Of a stretch of 40,309 bases of DNA, positions 16,600-26,875 are shown piece after piece (position 1 is the stretch's first letter; each line of letters starts with the position of its first letter). The DNA comes from Patescibacteria group bacterium. Lineage in GTDB: Bacteria; Patescibacteriota; Patescibacteriia; Patescibacteriales; JAQTRU01. The notes under the pieces were generated by a model. It had not been told where the DNA came from, searched no databases, and was given only the letters and a program-made list of their open reading frames with translations. The translations under genes and the position numbers were made by a program. Location of the stretch: assembly GCA_028711415.1 (NCBI GenBank), contig JAQTSG010000005.1:1-40309 (forward strand), written 5' to 3'.

Positions 16600-17771
16600 A
16601 ATAAACCAATAATCTTTCTGACTAATTTTAATCTTAGCGGTTTTTCTTTCATTTGCTTGTCAGCTAAAATATTTTTATAAATTTTTATAATTTCCTTAAC
16701 TACTTTATCCCAGCCGTAATTTTCCTCTACCCTTAATCGGCTTAATTTCTTTCTGCTTTTTACTGAATCAGGATTCCTTAAAAGGCACTCTAACCTTTCG
16801 GCTAAATCATTGCTATCTTTATTTTTAAAAGTAAAGCCGACATCCCCGATTACCTCTTTATTTTCCGGAATATCGCTAGTTAAAACCGTCTGACCATAAG
16901 CCATCGCTTCTAGGAGCGCGATTGACAGGCCTTCCGACTCCGAGGGCTGGACAAATAAATAGCCATTGGCGAACAATTCCGCCAGTGTTCTATTTTTTTG
17001 TTCACCGGTGAAAATTATATTTTTATTGCCGGCGGCCATTTTTTTTAGATCCCGGACATAATCATCAGTAAAAGATCCGTCCCCGACAATCACTAACTTT
17101 TTTTTGGTTTTTATTTTCTGGTAAGCGTTAATTAAATAATGGGCGCCTTTGTGCCGCACCAGGCGGGAAACGGCTAAAATATAATTTCCTTTTTTAAGTC
17201 CCCATTTTTTTTCTATCTCTTCCGGCGGTAAAATTTTCCCGATAGCCGCCCCGTTGGGAATATAGCTTGCTTTCCGGTTGTATCTTTTCTTCGTATATTT
17301 CTTTAATGTTTTAGAAACCGTTATTACCTCGTCCGCCAACCGGCATAAGACAAACTCGCCGAATTTAAGGTAGAGTCTGGCTAACTCCCCCCACTTTTTA
17401 TGATAATAGCACCGAGTATGAAAAGTCGCCACGACCGGGGTTTTCGGATTTAATAATTTAACCAGCCAAATTAAAGAAGACGGCCCGATAGAATGAAAAT
17501 GAATTATCTCAACTTTTCTTCTAAAGGTTACATCCAGACAAGCCAAAAAAGTATGGGAGATGGCGTCTAAATGCTTGGAAGGGACGGAAGGCAAACTAAT
17601 CAGTTTAACCCCGTTATACTCTTTTAGTTTTTCAGGGGAATAACTCGGCCGGGTATAAACATAAACTTCCTGGCCAAGCTTAACCAACCGCGTTGACAAT
17701 TCTTCAACGTGTCTTTCTACGCCTCCGGACATAGCCGGTATTCCTTTTTGCCCGATGAAAGCTATTCTCAT
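16596..17771 (-). CDS. Glycosyltransferase family 4 protein
   Basis: 391 aa; GQKGIPAMSGGVERHVEEL...AVSRLVRHKGAHYLI...PSESEGLSIALLEAMAYG. Confidence 0.92.
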   Translation of the reverse strand: MRIAFIGQKGIPAMSGGVERHVEELSTRLVKLGQEVYVYTRPSYSPEKLKEYNGVKLISLPSVPSKHLDAISHTFLACLDVTFRRKVEIIHFHSIGPSSLIWLVKLLNPKTPVVATFHTRCYYHKKWGELARLYLKFGEFVLCRLADEVITVSKTLKKYTKKRYNRKASYIPNGAAIGKILPPEEIEKKWGLKKGNYILAVSRLVRHKGAHYLINAYQKIKTKKKLVIVGDGSFTDDYVRDLKKMAAGNKNIIFTGEQKNRTLAELFANGYLFVQPSESEGLSIALLEAMAYGQTVLTSDIPENKEVIGDVGFTFKNKDSNDLAERLECLLRNPDSVKSRKKLSRLRVEENYGWDKVVKEIIKIYKNILADKQMKEKPLRLKLVRKIIGLL

Positions 17772-17773
17772 AT

Positions 17774-19567
17774 TTAATAACTGGCAACTAAAATTTCTTT
17801 TACCTTATCGCCGTTAGTATCAGCTAAAACTAAATCATATTTGCCCCGGAAACTTTTATCCCTGAAAAAAAACTCTTTTTTAAGCCCTCCGTAGGGGGTA
17901 AATATTTTTAAGTGCGCTCCGCCATAAGCCGGCACAGTCACGATTTCCGCTTCCCCGTCGCCGTCAACATCGCCTACCGCTGTTTTTACTCCGCAAACGA
18001 ACTTTGCCGGATAAGCCGAAAAAATACCCACTAGTTTGTTGGCTTTATTATTAAAAATATTTATTAGAGACTTTTGGCCAAAAGCTGCGCCAGCAACTCT
18101 TTCAATCGCGCCATCATTCTTAAAATCAACCGTGCTGGCTTCGGCCTGGGCCTTACTAACTTCCCCCTGGCTGTTTTCTTTTATCCTTTCGCCTGCTAAG
18201 TAGGAATCGCTTTTAAAAGAATAATCGTCATAAGCTATCCGGCCATGGCTGTCAAAAACTTTATAGCTTTTGCCGTTAAGTAAGCCAACCCCATAAATTT
18301 TTAGAATATCCCTTAAAATAATCCCGTCGGTCGGGCCAAGAATTAAATAGCTAACCAAGCCGCCGTCATTAACGACTTTGTCCTGCTCGCCGTTAATTTT
18401 TTCCATCTGATAAGGCAGACCGACTCTGGCTTCCTCAAAATAGGAATTAAGATAAACGGCGCCATTCTGAAAACCGCGGCTCCAGAGGCCTTGAGGATAA
18501 TCCGCCGATGGCCCGTCAATTCTAACCGCCTCTCCCTTGGCCGCGCCCAGACCCACTCCATACTCATCATACCACCAAGTCTGGGAATGGTTGGAAATAT
18601 CGTAATCAAAACTGAAATAAGCGTCCGTTAGCAAGGCGCTCGCCAGAGCCGACCTCATCTTAAGATAATTATCCCGCTTCTGGCTATTTGAATTAATTAT
18701 ATGGATATTGGGTTTAAAATTTAATTCTTTGATTCTCGCGTATGACTGCATTATATCAGACCAAACGCCGCCTGATTCCCATGGGGTAGGAAAATTTTCA
18801 AACATTATACCGTTTAAATAGGGCTGATAGCCGCCATAAGACGAACCATTGCCCATAATAATAAAATCATTGCCGGCAAAGTCGCGGGTAAGGGAAAGTA
18901 TTTTTTTTACGCCGGCAATCCATTTTTCATTTATCTCTTCTTTCGTCTCCGCCGCTCCGTCGCGGTCAATATCAATATTGCCTTCGTTTAACCAGGTTAT
19001 GTCATGCCAGATATTATCATAAAACACCCCGTCCCAAAGGCCGGTAGAAAGAATTTCCCGATAAACGAAGTTCGGCAAAATCGCGTTCCAGCTCGCCCCT
19101 TTAGCCGGGTCCTCGCTTACCATATTTAACATATAAGTATTGGGCCAGGCAGACAGTCTCCAGCCCTGGTTATTCGTCAACCACCAATTGCCGTTAATTT
19201 TAGCCAGAAGCTTCTTCCTCATCTTAGCGTTTTTCATCCCGGCAATATCATATCTCATCTCCGAAGAAGAAATATAAGCTAAAATTATGATATCAGGATT
19301 ATGCTCTCTTATTTTTTTTAAATTATCGCGGCTGTTTTCCTGAACTTCCATATCTAAAACCAGTAGGTCCCACCGCGCCAATTCTTTCGCTTCTTCTTCG
19401 CTTATTTCCCATTTCAAGAAATAATTCGCCAATTTCGGATTTTTATCTTCTTTTACCTTACCGAAAAAAGCGCTGGCCGGGGACGGCAGGAAGAAAAAAG
19501 CAGAAATAATAATAACCAGCAAAAAAAGACTATTTTTCCGCTTTATATTTTTTAGTAATTTTTTCAT
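17774..19567 (-). CDS. Secreted putative glycoside hydrolase (GHL15-like) with C-terminal FG-GAP/VCBS-like repeats
   Basis: 597 aa; signal/TM N-terminus, NPKLANYFLKWEISEEEAKELARWDLLVLDME, LWDGVFYDNIWHDITW, C-terminal VGDVDGDGEAEIVTVPAYGG / LADTNGDKVKEILVASY. Confidence 0.7.
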   Translation of the reverse strand: MKKLLKNIKRKNSLFLLVIIISAFFFLPSPASAFFGKVKEDKNPKLANYFLKWEISEEEAKELARWDLLVLDMEVQENSRDNLKKIREHNPDIIILAYISSSEMRYDIAGMKNAKMRKKLLAKINGNWWLTNNQGWRLSAWPNTYMLNMVSEDPAKGASWNAILPNFVYREILSTGLWDGVFYDNIWHDITWLNEGNIDIDRDGAAETKEEINEKWIAGVKKILSLTRDFAGNDFIIMGNGSSYGGYQPYLNGIMFENFPTPWESGGVWSDIMQSYARIKELNFKPNIHIINSNSQKRDNYLKMRSALASALLTDAYFSFDYDISNHSQTWWYDEYGVGLGAAKGEAVRIDGPSADYPQGLWSRGFQNGAVYLNSYFEEARVGLPYQMEKINGEQDKVVNDGGLVSYLILGPTDGIILRDILKIYGVGLLNGKSYKVFDSHGRIAYDDYSFKSDSYLAGERIKENSQGEVSKAQAEASTVDFKNDGAIERVAGAAFGQKSLINIFNNKANKLVGIFSAYPAKFVCGVKTAVGDVDGDGEAEIVTVPAYGGAHLKIFTPYGGLKKEFFFRDKSFRGKYDLVLADTNGDKVKEILVASY

Positions 19568-20783
19568 AAATATCCATCAAACCTTTATAATAAATTTCCT
19601 TGTTATTTTTTTCTACCACCGTTCTTCTCGCCCGCTCACCTATTTTTCTTCTCGCTTCTTCATCTAAATTTAAAAGGTGGACCATAACTTCGGCTAAACC
19701 GGCAACATCGCCGGCCTCAAATAAAAAGCCGGTTTTACCATCCTCCACTATTTCAGAAAGTCCCCCCATCTTAGCACAGACAACTGCCTTTGTTAAGCTC
19801 ATGGCTTCAATAATATTATAAGGCGCGTTTTCATACCACCGAGAAGGCGCGACTACAAATTCCGCGCCCTTGACTAAACTCCAGAGACCAGGCCCTTCTA
19901 TATAACCAGTAAAAATTACATCCCTGACTAAACCCCTTTCCCTCGCGATTATTTCCAGTTCTTTTTTTTGCGGTCCCTCACCGGCAATAACTAATTTACA
20001 ATCAATTTTTAATAAACTATAAGCTTTTATTAAATCGCTAATCCCCTTCTCTTTACTCAAACGGCCAAAATATAAAATATATTTTCCGGCAATTTCGGTT
20101 TCTTGACTGGGCTGGATAGTGGCGGTCAGAAGAGGATTGGGTAAATAATTTATTTCCTCTTTAAATTCGAATTCCTTAAATTTTTTTATTAAAAACCGGC
20201 TGGGTGAAATAAAAGCGTCAATCTTATCATAAACTTTAAGCCATTTATGCAAATAAGCTTCAAATACGCAAATAAGACTTTTTAAATAAGAGTCTTTTAC
20301 GCATCTAGCAAAAAAGCATTTATAGTATTTATCCGGCCGGCTTTTCTCCCAGATTTTCCCCCGCGCCAACAAATTATAATTGGGACAAATTAATTTATAG
20401 TCGTGTAAAGTCATCACCATGGGAATATTATACTTCTTCAGAGTTTTTATTACAGACGGCGATAGTTGGTGGTAGATATTATGGAGATGAGCTACTTCTG
20501 GCTTAAAATCCTTTATCAATTTTTCTAAATTTATTTGGGCGGAAAAATTATAAATTATCTTTAAAGCGGAATTTATTTTCCCCCGCCAGTTCATTTTTTC
20601 TTTTTCGTAATCTACCTCGTCAATAAAATATTTTAACCAGCGGCTCGGCCGGTTTTTAGGATGGGCCATAGAAAAAAAAGCGATGTCATGCCCATGGCCA
20701 GCTAAAATTCGGGCGGTGTCAAAATAGCATCTTTCCGCTCCGCCTCTTAAATAATGGAATTTGTTTATTAGAAGAATTCTCAT
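19530..20783 (-). CDS. Glycosyltransferase family 4 protein
   Basis: 417 aa; MRILLINKFHYLRGGAERCYFDTARIL...FGRLSKEKGISDLIKAY...APSRWYENAPYNIIEAMS. Confidence 0.92.
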   Translation of the reverse strand: MRILLINKFHYLRGGAERCYFDTARILAGHGHDIAFFSMAHPKNRPSRWLKYFIDEVDYEKEKMNWRGKINSALKIIYNFSAQINLEKLIKDFKPEVAHLHNIYHQLSPSVIKTLKKYNIPMVMTLHDYKLICPNYNLLARGKIWEKSRPDKYYKCFFARCVKDSYLKSLICVFEAYLHKWLKVYDKIDAFISPSRFLIKKFKEFEFKEEINYLPNPLLTATIQPSQETEIAGKYILYFGRLSKEKGISDLIKAYSLLKIDCKLVIAGEGPQKKELEIIARERGLVRDVIFTGYIEGPGLWSLVKGAEFVVAPSRWYENAPYNIIEAMSLTKAVVCAKMGGLSEIVEDGKTGFLFEAGDVAGLAEVMVHLLNLDEEARRKIGERARRTVVEKNNKEIYYKGLMDIYEKITKKYKAEK

Positions 20784-20814
20784 ACTTATATGTCAATTGA
20801 TGATAAATTAAAAA

Positions 20815-20945
20815 GATAATATCGCTCGCCGAGTTGCAATACCTACGAATTACAAATCCTTTACGAATTTACGAATCCTCATCCAAATATTTTTTTATAT
20901 TCGTAAATTCGCACCAATTCGTAATTCGTAGGAGATTAACCTCGC
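20815..20945. repeat. Intergenic palindrome of reiterated TACGAATT/AATTCGTA words
   Basis: CCTACGAATTACAAATCCTTTACGAATTTACGAATCC...ATTCGTAAATTCGCACCAATTCGTAATTCGTAGG. Confidence 0.7.
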
Positions 20946-20965
20946 TAACCGCGCTAACTTAGAGA

Positions 20966-22075
20966 TTAGTTGGGCAAGCCATCTTGTTCAGACAATAACC
21001 TTAAATATAAATCCTCGTATTCTTTAACAATTTTTTCTATGGCAAATTTTTCTTTCACTTTATCCTGTAAATTTAATCCCAGTCTTTCCCTTTCTCTTGG
21101 GCGTTCAATCAGATAATTTATTTTTTCCGCCAAGCCACTTACATCCTCTTTTCCAAATAATAAACCATCTTGACCATCTTCTATAATTTCTTTTATTCCG
21201 TCAACTCCGGAAGCGATAACCGGTAGACCAGCCAGTCCCGCTTCCAAAATCGCGATGCCGAATCCCTCCCAGCGGGAAGGCAGGACAAAAATATCTAAAG
21301 AGTTTAAAAATTCTGAAACATCTTTCTGCCAGCCCGCTAATTCCACCCGGCCGGATAGGTTTAATTTTTTTATGAGCTTTTCTAATCTTTTTCTCTCGGC
21401 GCCGTCACCGGCAATAAAACACTTTACTTTTTTATCCGTCTTAGCCAAGGCCGTAATCAAGCCGTCAAAACCTTTTTGCTTAGTAAGCCGACCAACCGAA
21501 CCGACAACAATTTCTTTCTTTTCATTATGGTAATCCCGGTTTTTGTTTAAAAATCTCTTAGCTTCCACGCCGTTATAAATAATTTCTGTTTTATTTCTGT
21601 CTGCTCCCTCAAATTTAACCGCGTAATCCTTTACGGCCCGCGAAACCGCTATGACAGAAGTAGCCAAACCGGCGGTAGACTTTTTAAGGATTTTTTTTAA
21701 AAAACTTTCCTGGTAATTTAAATTATGTTCGGTAGAGACTATAACTTTTACCCCGGCCAGCCGGCCGGCCAGCCGGCCAAAAATATCCGCTCCGAAAAGA
21801 TGGGTATGGATAATATCCGGCTTTTCTTTTTTTAATATTTTTACCAGCTTTAAAAAAACAAACAGGCCTAACTTTTTATCTCCCCCCGCTAAAATAAGCG
21901 GGATGCCTTCTCTTTTTAATTCCATCCCCCAAAAACCAAAACGTTTAAGACAAACAACTTTGCTTTCAAATTTTTCTTTATCCAAATTTTTCACGATATC
22001 AACCAATAGCTTTTCCGCTCCGCCCAGATCCAAAGTCGGGATGATATGGATTATTTTAATTTTTTTCTCCGGCAT
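20966..22075 (-). CDS. Glycosyltransferase family 4 protein
   Basis: 369 aa; IIPTLDLGGAEKLLVDIVKNL...GSVGRLTKQKGFDGLI...PSRWEGFGIAILEAGLAGLPVIAS. Confidence 0.93.
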   Translation of the reverse strand: MPEKKIKIIHIIPTLDLGGAEKLLVDIVKNLDKEKFESKVVCLKRFGFWGMELKREGIPLILAGGDKKLGLFVFLKLVKILKKEKPDIIHTHLFGADIFGRLAGRLAGVKVIVSTEHNLNYQESFLKKILKKSTAGLATSVIAVSRAVKDYAVKFEGADRNKTEIIYNGVEAKRFLNKNRDYHNEKKEIVVGSVGRLTKQKGFDGLITALAKTDKKVKCFIAGDGAERKRLEKLIKKLNLSGRVELAGWQKDVSEFLNSLDIFVLPSRWEGFGIAILEAGLAGLPVIASGVDGIKEIIEDGQDGLLFGKEDVSGLAEKINYLIERPRERERLGLNLQDKVKEKFAIEKIVKEYEDLYLRLLSEQDGLPN

Positions 22076-23447
22076 AGGCCTTATTTTCCCTTATTAAATA
22101 TATTGCCGCCAAAGTTAAAGCGATTGGCAGCCAAAGCTTTCCCTTATAATAAGAAGTGTTAGAAAACTCAAACAAAAATATGCCGAAACTGCCGACTGCT
22201 AAAGGCAGCAGCAACTTTAAATTATTTTTATATCTTTTAAGGGATTTATAAAATAAAGAAAAGATGCAGAAAACAAAAGCGGCAAAAGACAAAACTCCGA
22301 ATAAACCATTTTCCGCCAGTATTTTTTGCCCAAGGCCGTGCGAATCAAGCGGCGCTCCGTATTTCGCCCTGAACCTTACATTATCCGCGACTAAATTTAT
22401 AAACTCGCCCGCGCCCTGCCCGAAAAACGGTTTTTCCTTAAAGGCCTGCCAGGCGATCTCTGTCATCAATATTCTGTTCTCGGTTGAGCTCACGCCAATT
22501 TCATACTGGCTCTGGAGTTTCACCATATAAACAACCAAGGGAGACAAAATAATTAAAGCAACCGCTAAGGTAAGAATAATTTTTTTCCCGTATCTCCGGC
22601 TTTTATAAAAAAGATAAATAGCGGCCTCTAAAAATAAAACCAGCCAAGCGGCGCGGGAAAACGTTCCCAGTAATACCAAGCTTAAAAAAATAACCAGGAG
22701 ATTAATTGCCCGGCCGGCGGATCCTTCTTTAAACCAATATTTTAAAGCTAAAGAAAAAAATATAGCGACCAGCAAAACTTCCGCGATTAAATTATGGTTT
22801 TCGCCAATCGGGTAAATTCCGGAAATCCCGATGGGCCGGACGCGGACAAATTCATTATACCAGTCCTGCTGGCTTAAAGAAACTAACCCGACAACGGCCA
22901 CCAGCAAGCCGGAGATTAGAAAGCAGATTAGGCAATTTCTTAAGGTCTTTTTTTCTCTTATGATGTTCACCGGCAGAACAACATAAGCCAGATAAAAAAA
23001 CATTATCCAGCGAAGGGAATACCAGATATTGGTAAAAATATCGCCGGCTAAAATATTGCTGATGCTCACGCTTAGAAAAAATATGAGGAAAGGCAAGGCC
23101 AAGGGTAATTTTATTTCCTTTAACTCATCTTTGGAAAAAAATAAAAAACGGAAAAAAATTCTTAAAAAATAAGCCGCTAAAACGACTATCGCCAATAAAT
23201 CAATAAACGGGATTACTAAATTGCCAACGTTAAAATTTAAATCAATAACCGGCAGAAATAATATCATTAAATAAAGTCCAATCTCGGGTTTAATCGCTAA
23301 GATAGCTAAAACCAAAAAAGCTAAAAAAATAGCGGCCGCGACCAAGGGAGAAAAACAAAACAGAACCGAGCTTAAAGCAAAAGTTAAAGCTAAAAAACCC
23401 GTTATAACCCACTTATCCCTCTTATTTTCCCAAGTAAAATAATTCAC
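22056..23447 (-). CDS. O-antigen ligase / Wzy-like polymerase
   Basis: 463 aa, polytopic; GENHNLIAEVLLVAIFFSL, LLGTFSRAAWLVLF, FGQGAGEFIN...DSHGLGQKILAENGLFGVLSF. Confidence 0.87.
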   Translation of the reverse strand: MNYFTWENKRDKWVITGFLALTFALSSVLFCFSPLVAAAIFLAFLVLAILAIKPEIGLYLMILFLPVIDLNFNVGNLVIPFIDLLAIVVLAAYFLRIFFRFLFFSKDELKEIKLPLALPFLIFFLSVSISNILAGDIFTNIWYSLRWIMFFYLAYVVLPVNIIREKKTLRNCLICFLISGLLVAVVGLVSLSQQDWYNEFVRVRPIGISGIYPIGENHNLIAEVLLVAIFFSLALKYWFKEGSAGRAINLLVIFLSLVLLGTFSRAAWLVLFLEAAIYLFYKSRRYGKKIILTLAVALIILSPLVVYMVKLQSQYEIGVSSTENRILMTEIAWQAFKEKPFFGQGAGEFINLVADNVRFRAKYGAPLDSHGLGQKILAENGLFGVLSFAAFVFCIFSLFYKSLKRYKNNLKLLLPLAVGSFGIFLFEFSNTSYYKGKLWLPIALTLAAIYLIRENKAYAGEKN

Positions 23448-23496
23448 CTTATTTTTTTATTATATTGATAAATGATGTTTTATATTGACATAAAAA

Positions 23497-23529
23497 ATAA
23501 AAAAAGTCAAGGTATCTCTACCTTGACTT
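23497..23529 (-). terminator. Intrinsic terminator overlapping the stop of the GHL15-like lipoprotein gene
   Basis: Minus strand AAGTCAAGGTAGAGATACCTTGACTTTTTTT; the TAG stop is inside the stem. Confidence 0.85.
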
Positions 23530-24609
23530 GTATATAATTTCTCCTTTCCTTTCTCCCGGCCAAACCTTGACAATGGCCTTGGAAAACTCCCTTTGCCAGG
23601 AACCGTCAAGCATTTCCCGGGCCGGACCAAGCGCCTTCCCGATTTCCTGATACTCGGGGAATCTCCTGATCAGGCCCTGGCCATAAGCGTAATAACCGTC
23701 GAAAAGCAGGGCGCTTGATAGGATAAATAACCTGTGCTCGGGATTGTTGGGGACCTGCCTGGCCTGGATAATGGAAAAGGGGCCGGTTTGAAAATAATTC
23801 GTCATTGACTTATACCAACCACCGGCCTTATCATCTCCCAAATAATCATTCGGGAACTCTTCAAACATCTTACCGTCAAGGATATTAAGGAACTCTAACG
23901 TTCCTTTATTCCCAACCATAAGAAAATTCGGGCCTTTTGCTTCTCGGATAACCCGGAGAAATTCCTGGATCCCCAAGGACCAGGAAAAATCAAGGATGGA
24001 AGTGTCGTCATTTTCTCCATTATTACCCGAGTCAATCCCTTTGTTTCTCCCGTAAGTCCCGATCCAGGAAACATCCCCGCCGGAATTATCCATGAAGTAG
24101 CCATCCCAGACGGAATTGAATAAGACTTTTTCCAAAAGAAACCGGGCAATCCACCGGTTATAGCGCGCTCCATTTACCTCGGGGCAGACGGCGCTTAGGT
24201 TAAGCATCCGCATACCTGGCCAAAAAATTACGGGCTCGCCATCTGGCTGGAGAAGCCACCATTTCCCGGCTGCTTCCACCTTTTCCAGAACTTCTTTTTG
24301 CAAAGTCCTGTTTGCCACCATTGGATAAAATAATTCCATTGGGTTGGAATAGGCCAGAAGCTTTACTTCCGGATTCCTTTTTTTAATCGCCCGAAGGTTA
24401 TCCGGATTGTTGACCAGATTTTCCATATCCGCTACTACCAGGTGAAAATTGGCCAAAGAGTCGGCTTCGTCTTTGGTCATTGTCGGCGAAGTCCAATAAG
24501 CGGCTAGTTTGGGATTGCCGCCTAACTTTGCCTTTCTTGCTATAATAGAACCGCAGCCACCGGCAATTATCGCAATCAGGAGCAAGAGACACATCCTTTT
24601 TATCTTCAT
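23518..24609 (-). CDS. Putative GHL15-like glycoside hydrolase, lipoprotein
   Basis: 363 aa; lipobox MCLLLLIAIIAGGCGS; NPKLAAYWTSPTMTKDEADSLANFHLVVADMENLVNN; VWDGYFMDNSGGDVSW; paralog of 17774-19567. Confidence 0.7.
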   Translation of the reverse strand: MKIKRMCLLLLIAIIAGGCGSIIARKAKLGGNPKLAAYWTSPTMTKDEADSLANFHLVVADMENLVNNPDNLRAIKKRNPEVKLLAYSNPMELFYPMVANRTLQKEVLEKVEAAGKWWLLQPDGEPVIFWPGMRMLNLSAVCPEVNGARYNRWIARFLLEKVLFNSVWDGYFMDNSGGDVSWIGTYGRNKGIDSGNNGENDDTSILDFSWSLGIQEFLRVIREAKGPNFLMVGNKGTLEFLNILDGKMFEEFPNDYLGDDKAGGWYKSMTNYFQTGPFSIIQARQVPNNPEHRLFILSSALLFDGYYAYGQGLIRRFPEYQEIGKALGPAREMLDGSWQREFSKAIVKVWPGERKGEIIYKSR

Positions 24610-24724
24610 CGCAGTCCCCTTTCAGTTGGGATATAATTTTAAAAAAATTTTCAAAGGAACAAAAAATTGATTTTTTATATTAACATAACGGCAAAACTAA
24701 GTCAATTGCGTGTAAATATTTTAT

Positions 24725-24759
24725 AAAAAAAGGCGTCAGATGCAAGCATCTAACGCCTT
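24725..24759 (-). terminator. Intrinsic terminator
   Basis: Minus strand AAGGCGTTAGATGCTTGCATCTGACGCCTTTTTTT. Confidence 0.85.
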
Positions 24760-24781
24760 GAATTCAATTGTCCCGAACCGG

Positions 24782-25219
24782 TTATTTTTCCGGAACCGGA
24801 ATCGGCTTGAGGCGGAAATTGTAGCCGCCTCGATCATTGTCGACGATATCCTCTTCCCTTACCGCCTTAAGGAGAGAGGAATCAAGAGTGAGCAAGGCAT
24901 GAGGAATATACCTATTCCCCCCGATAGCGAAACAAAAAGAGAATTCTTTCTCCAGCGGAAGCATCACCCCCGCCTTGAAGAAATAATACTTTTTGTCCGC
25001 GGAGAGAGACATCTCCTCATCCCTCCATTCCGTCAAATCCGCCCTGAATTTGGGCTTTTCTCCCTCCACCGCGTCCACGAGCTTCTTGGCGACAAAAAAA
25101 GTCCCGTCCTCATACACGCCATAGAGGATGCTATCGGGCGGAGAGACGAATTCCTGCGCCTGGACTACGAAGCCAAGGGCGAAGAGGAAAAAGACGGCGA
25201 AGCAAAAGATTCTTTTCAT
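24782..25219 (-). CDS. Secreted protein with one GYNF module
   Basis: 145 aa; signal peptide MKRIFCFAVFFLFALGFVVQAQE; C-terminal ...DNDRGGYNFRLKPIPV resembles modules in 31830-32900. Confidence 0.65.
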   Translation of the reverse strand: MKRIFCFAVFFLFALGFVVQAQEFVSPPDSILYGVYEDGTFFVAKKLVDAVEGEKPKFRADLTEWRDEEMSLSADKKYYFFKAGVMLPLEKEFSFCFAIGGNRYIPHALLTLDSSLLKAVREEDIVDNDRGGYNFRLKPIPVPEK

Positions 25220-25233
25220 ATCCCTGTTCCTTT

Positions 25234-26664
25234 CTATCTGAAAAACTTTTTTTGTGGTTCAAAATCCAGAGTGACACCAATAGAATTGCCATTAGCGTCT
25301 CGGAACTTTGAATTTCTGGTATTCTTAAATTCAACTCCAAATTTAAAAATATCTTCTTTGCTGCCTATACAAAATCCAACAATGCTAGTAATGCCATAAT
25401 CTTCGTAAGCATAGCTGGATTTTGCCACGATGCCGCTCTTAAAACCATCAAGGTCCCAGAGATAATATCTGGACCCGAAATTGACGCTCCCTTTATTCCC
25501 GGCCGGATCATTCCTTCTTGGAATCCGGCTATTGGCCCACCAGCTCTTTTTGCTGTGGCCAACATCAAAAATGAAATCAAGCCAAGTCTCAAATCTCCTT
25601 TCCTTGAAAATTTCAGCGCCATTACCATAAGAGTCAGCTGTAAGGCCGAAGTAAAGGATGGAATCATCCTGCTCGGCTTTATATCCTTTTCCGTCCCGGC
25701 CCTGGTCATGTTGCCGGCCAAGCTGTAAGGACGATGTAAAACGGTAATTTTTCATGGTCATGTCCAAAACCGGACCGACTGTAGCCCGATATCCATCGTA
25801 ACTAAAACCGCTTCCGGTTTTTCCTTGCCATCCGTTGGCGATACCGCCGATACCGAAATGGATATTGGTTAAAAAAGCGCCCTTGGTGGAAAAATAAAAG
25901 TTGCTTTTGCCGCCGTAATAATTACTTCCGCCCGCTCCTTGCAGAGGGAAATAATGTCCGGCCCAGAGATAAGTCTCATGGCGGCGAACAAAAACAGATT
26001 CATCCTTTTTCTCCGGGGGAACTAATGACGGAGGCGAAGCAGGCGGTTTTTTTGTTTCCAGTTTTGGTTCTTTTGGTTTATCCGGTTTCTTAAAAACCGG
26101 CTTATCTGGAATTTTTTCCTTCCACCAAGCCCAGTTATTGCAGATTGTCGGGGCAATCAGATAATAAACAGAATCGCCTACCTGACAAGAATACCTTTTT
26201 GCCTCATAGTAGACGGTGGAATCCGGCCAGGCCGCTACCACGTTATTGACCAGACGGTAATTGTTAAAAACCATCTGGCAAAAGCGTTCGCCTTTGGCCA
26301 GATAGTAATCTTCGCTATCCCCTCTTTCTACCCGCGCGATTAAAAACGCTTTCACGCTGCCAGGCAGAGAAAACATCTTGATCGCTTTGCGGAAATCTCT
26401 TTTACCAAAAGGATCGCCCCCGGGGTTTTTCCAAAGGAAAACTCCGGCTTCCGGAACTTCCGGAATCCTTAATTCCTGCCCGGTCCTTAATAAGGTCGGG
26501 TCGGAAATTTCCGGGTTGGCCGCCAGAATCTGCTGCCAGGTCAAACCATACTTCTTGGCGATCTGCGCCAAGGTTTCATTGGCTTTAACCATATAGGTTT
26601 CTTCGGCCTGCGCCAAAGCCGATACAGCCATAGCCACCAGTATTATCAACACAAACTTTTTCAT
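25234..26664 (-). CDS. LysM-domain secreted protein with C-terminal beta-barrel-like domain
   Basis: 476 aa; signal peptide, LysM YMVKANETLAQIAKKYGLTWQQILAANPEISDPTLLRTGQELRIP, Pro/Lys linker, C-terminal half of alternating Gly/aromatic strands. Confidence 0.7.
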   Translation of the reverse strand: MKKFVLIILVAMAVSALAQAEETYMVKANETLAQIAKKYGLTWQQILAANPEISDPTLLRTGQELRIPEVPEAGVFLWKNPGGDPFGKRDFRKAIKMFSLPGSVKAFLIARVERGDSEDYYLAKGERFCQMVFNNYRLVNNVVAAWPDSTVYYEAKRYSCQVGDSVYYLIAPTICNNWAWWKEKIPDKPVFKKPDKPKEPKLETKKPPASPPSLVPPEKKDESVFVRRHETYLWAGHYFPLQGAGGSNYYGGKSNFYFSTKGAFLTNIHFGIGGIANGWQGKTGSGFSYDGYRATVGPVLDMTMKNYRFTSSLQLGRQHDQGRDGKGYKAEQDDSILYFGLTADSYGNGAEIFKERRFETWLDFIFDVGHSKKSWWANSRIPRRNDPAGNKGSVNFGSRYYLWDLDGFKSGIVAKSSYAYEDYGITSIVGFCIGSKEDIFKFGVEFKNTRNSKFRDANGNSIGVTLDFEPQKKFFR

Positions 26665-26875
26665 GCTCGTCGTCCTTCTTATAGATTGTGAAAGAACGGA
26701 AAATCAGATTATTAAATTTAGAAAAAACTCCTTATTTCTCCCAAATTCAATCATCCAAGTTGACCCCATATTTCTAACCCCGTTAGAAATAATCTTCTAA
26801 GCGAGGCTAACAGGGTTGATATCTTAAGTTAACAAATTTCCCAATTTTTGTCAATAGCGTGTTTCTTGCAACAAA

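Noticed and set aside
24740-25399. 219-aa plus-strand ORF
   Set aside because: Spans two minus-strand genes and a terminator hairpin; composition-driven.
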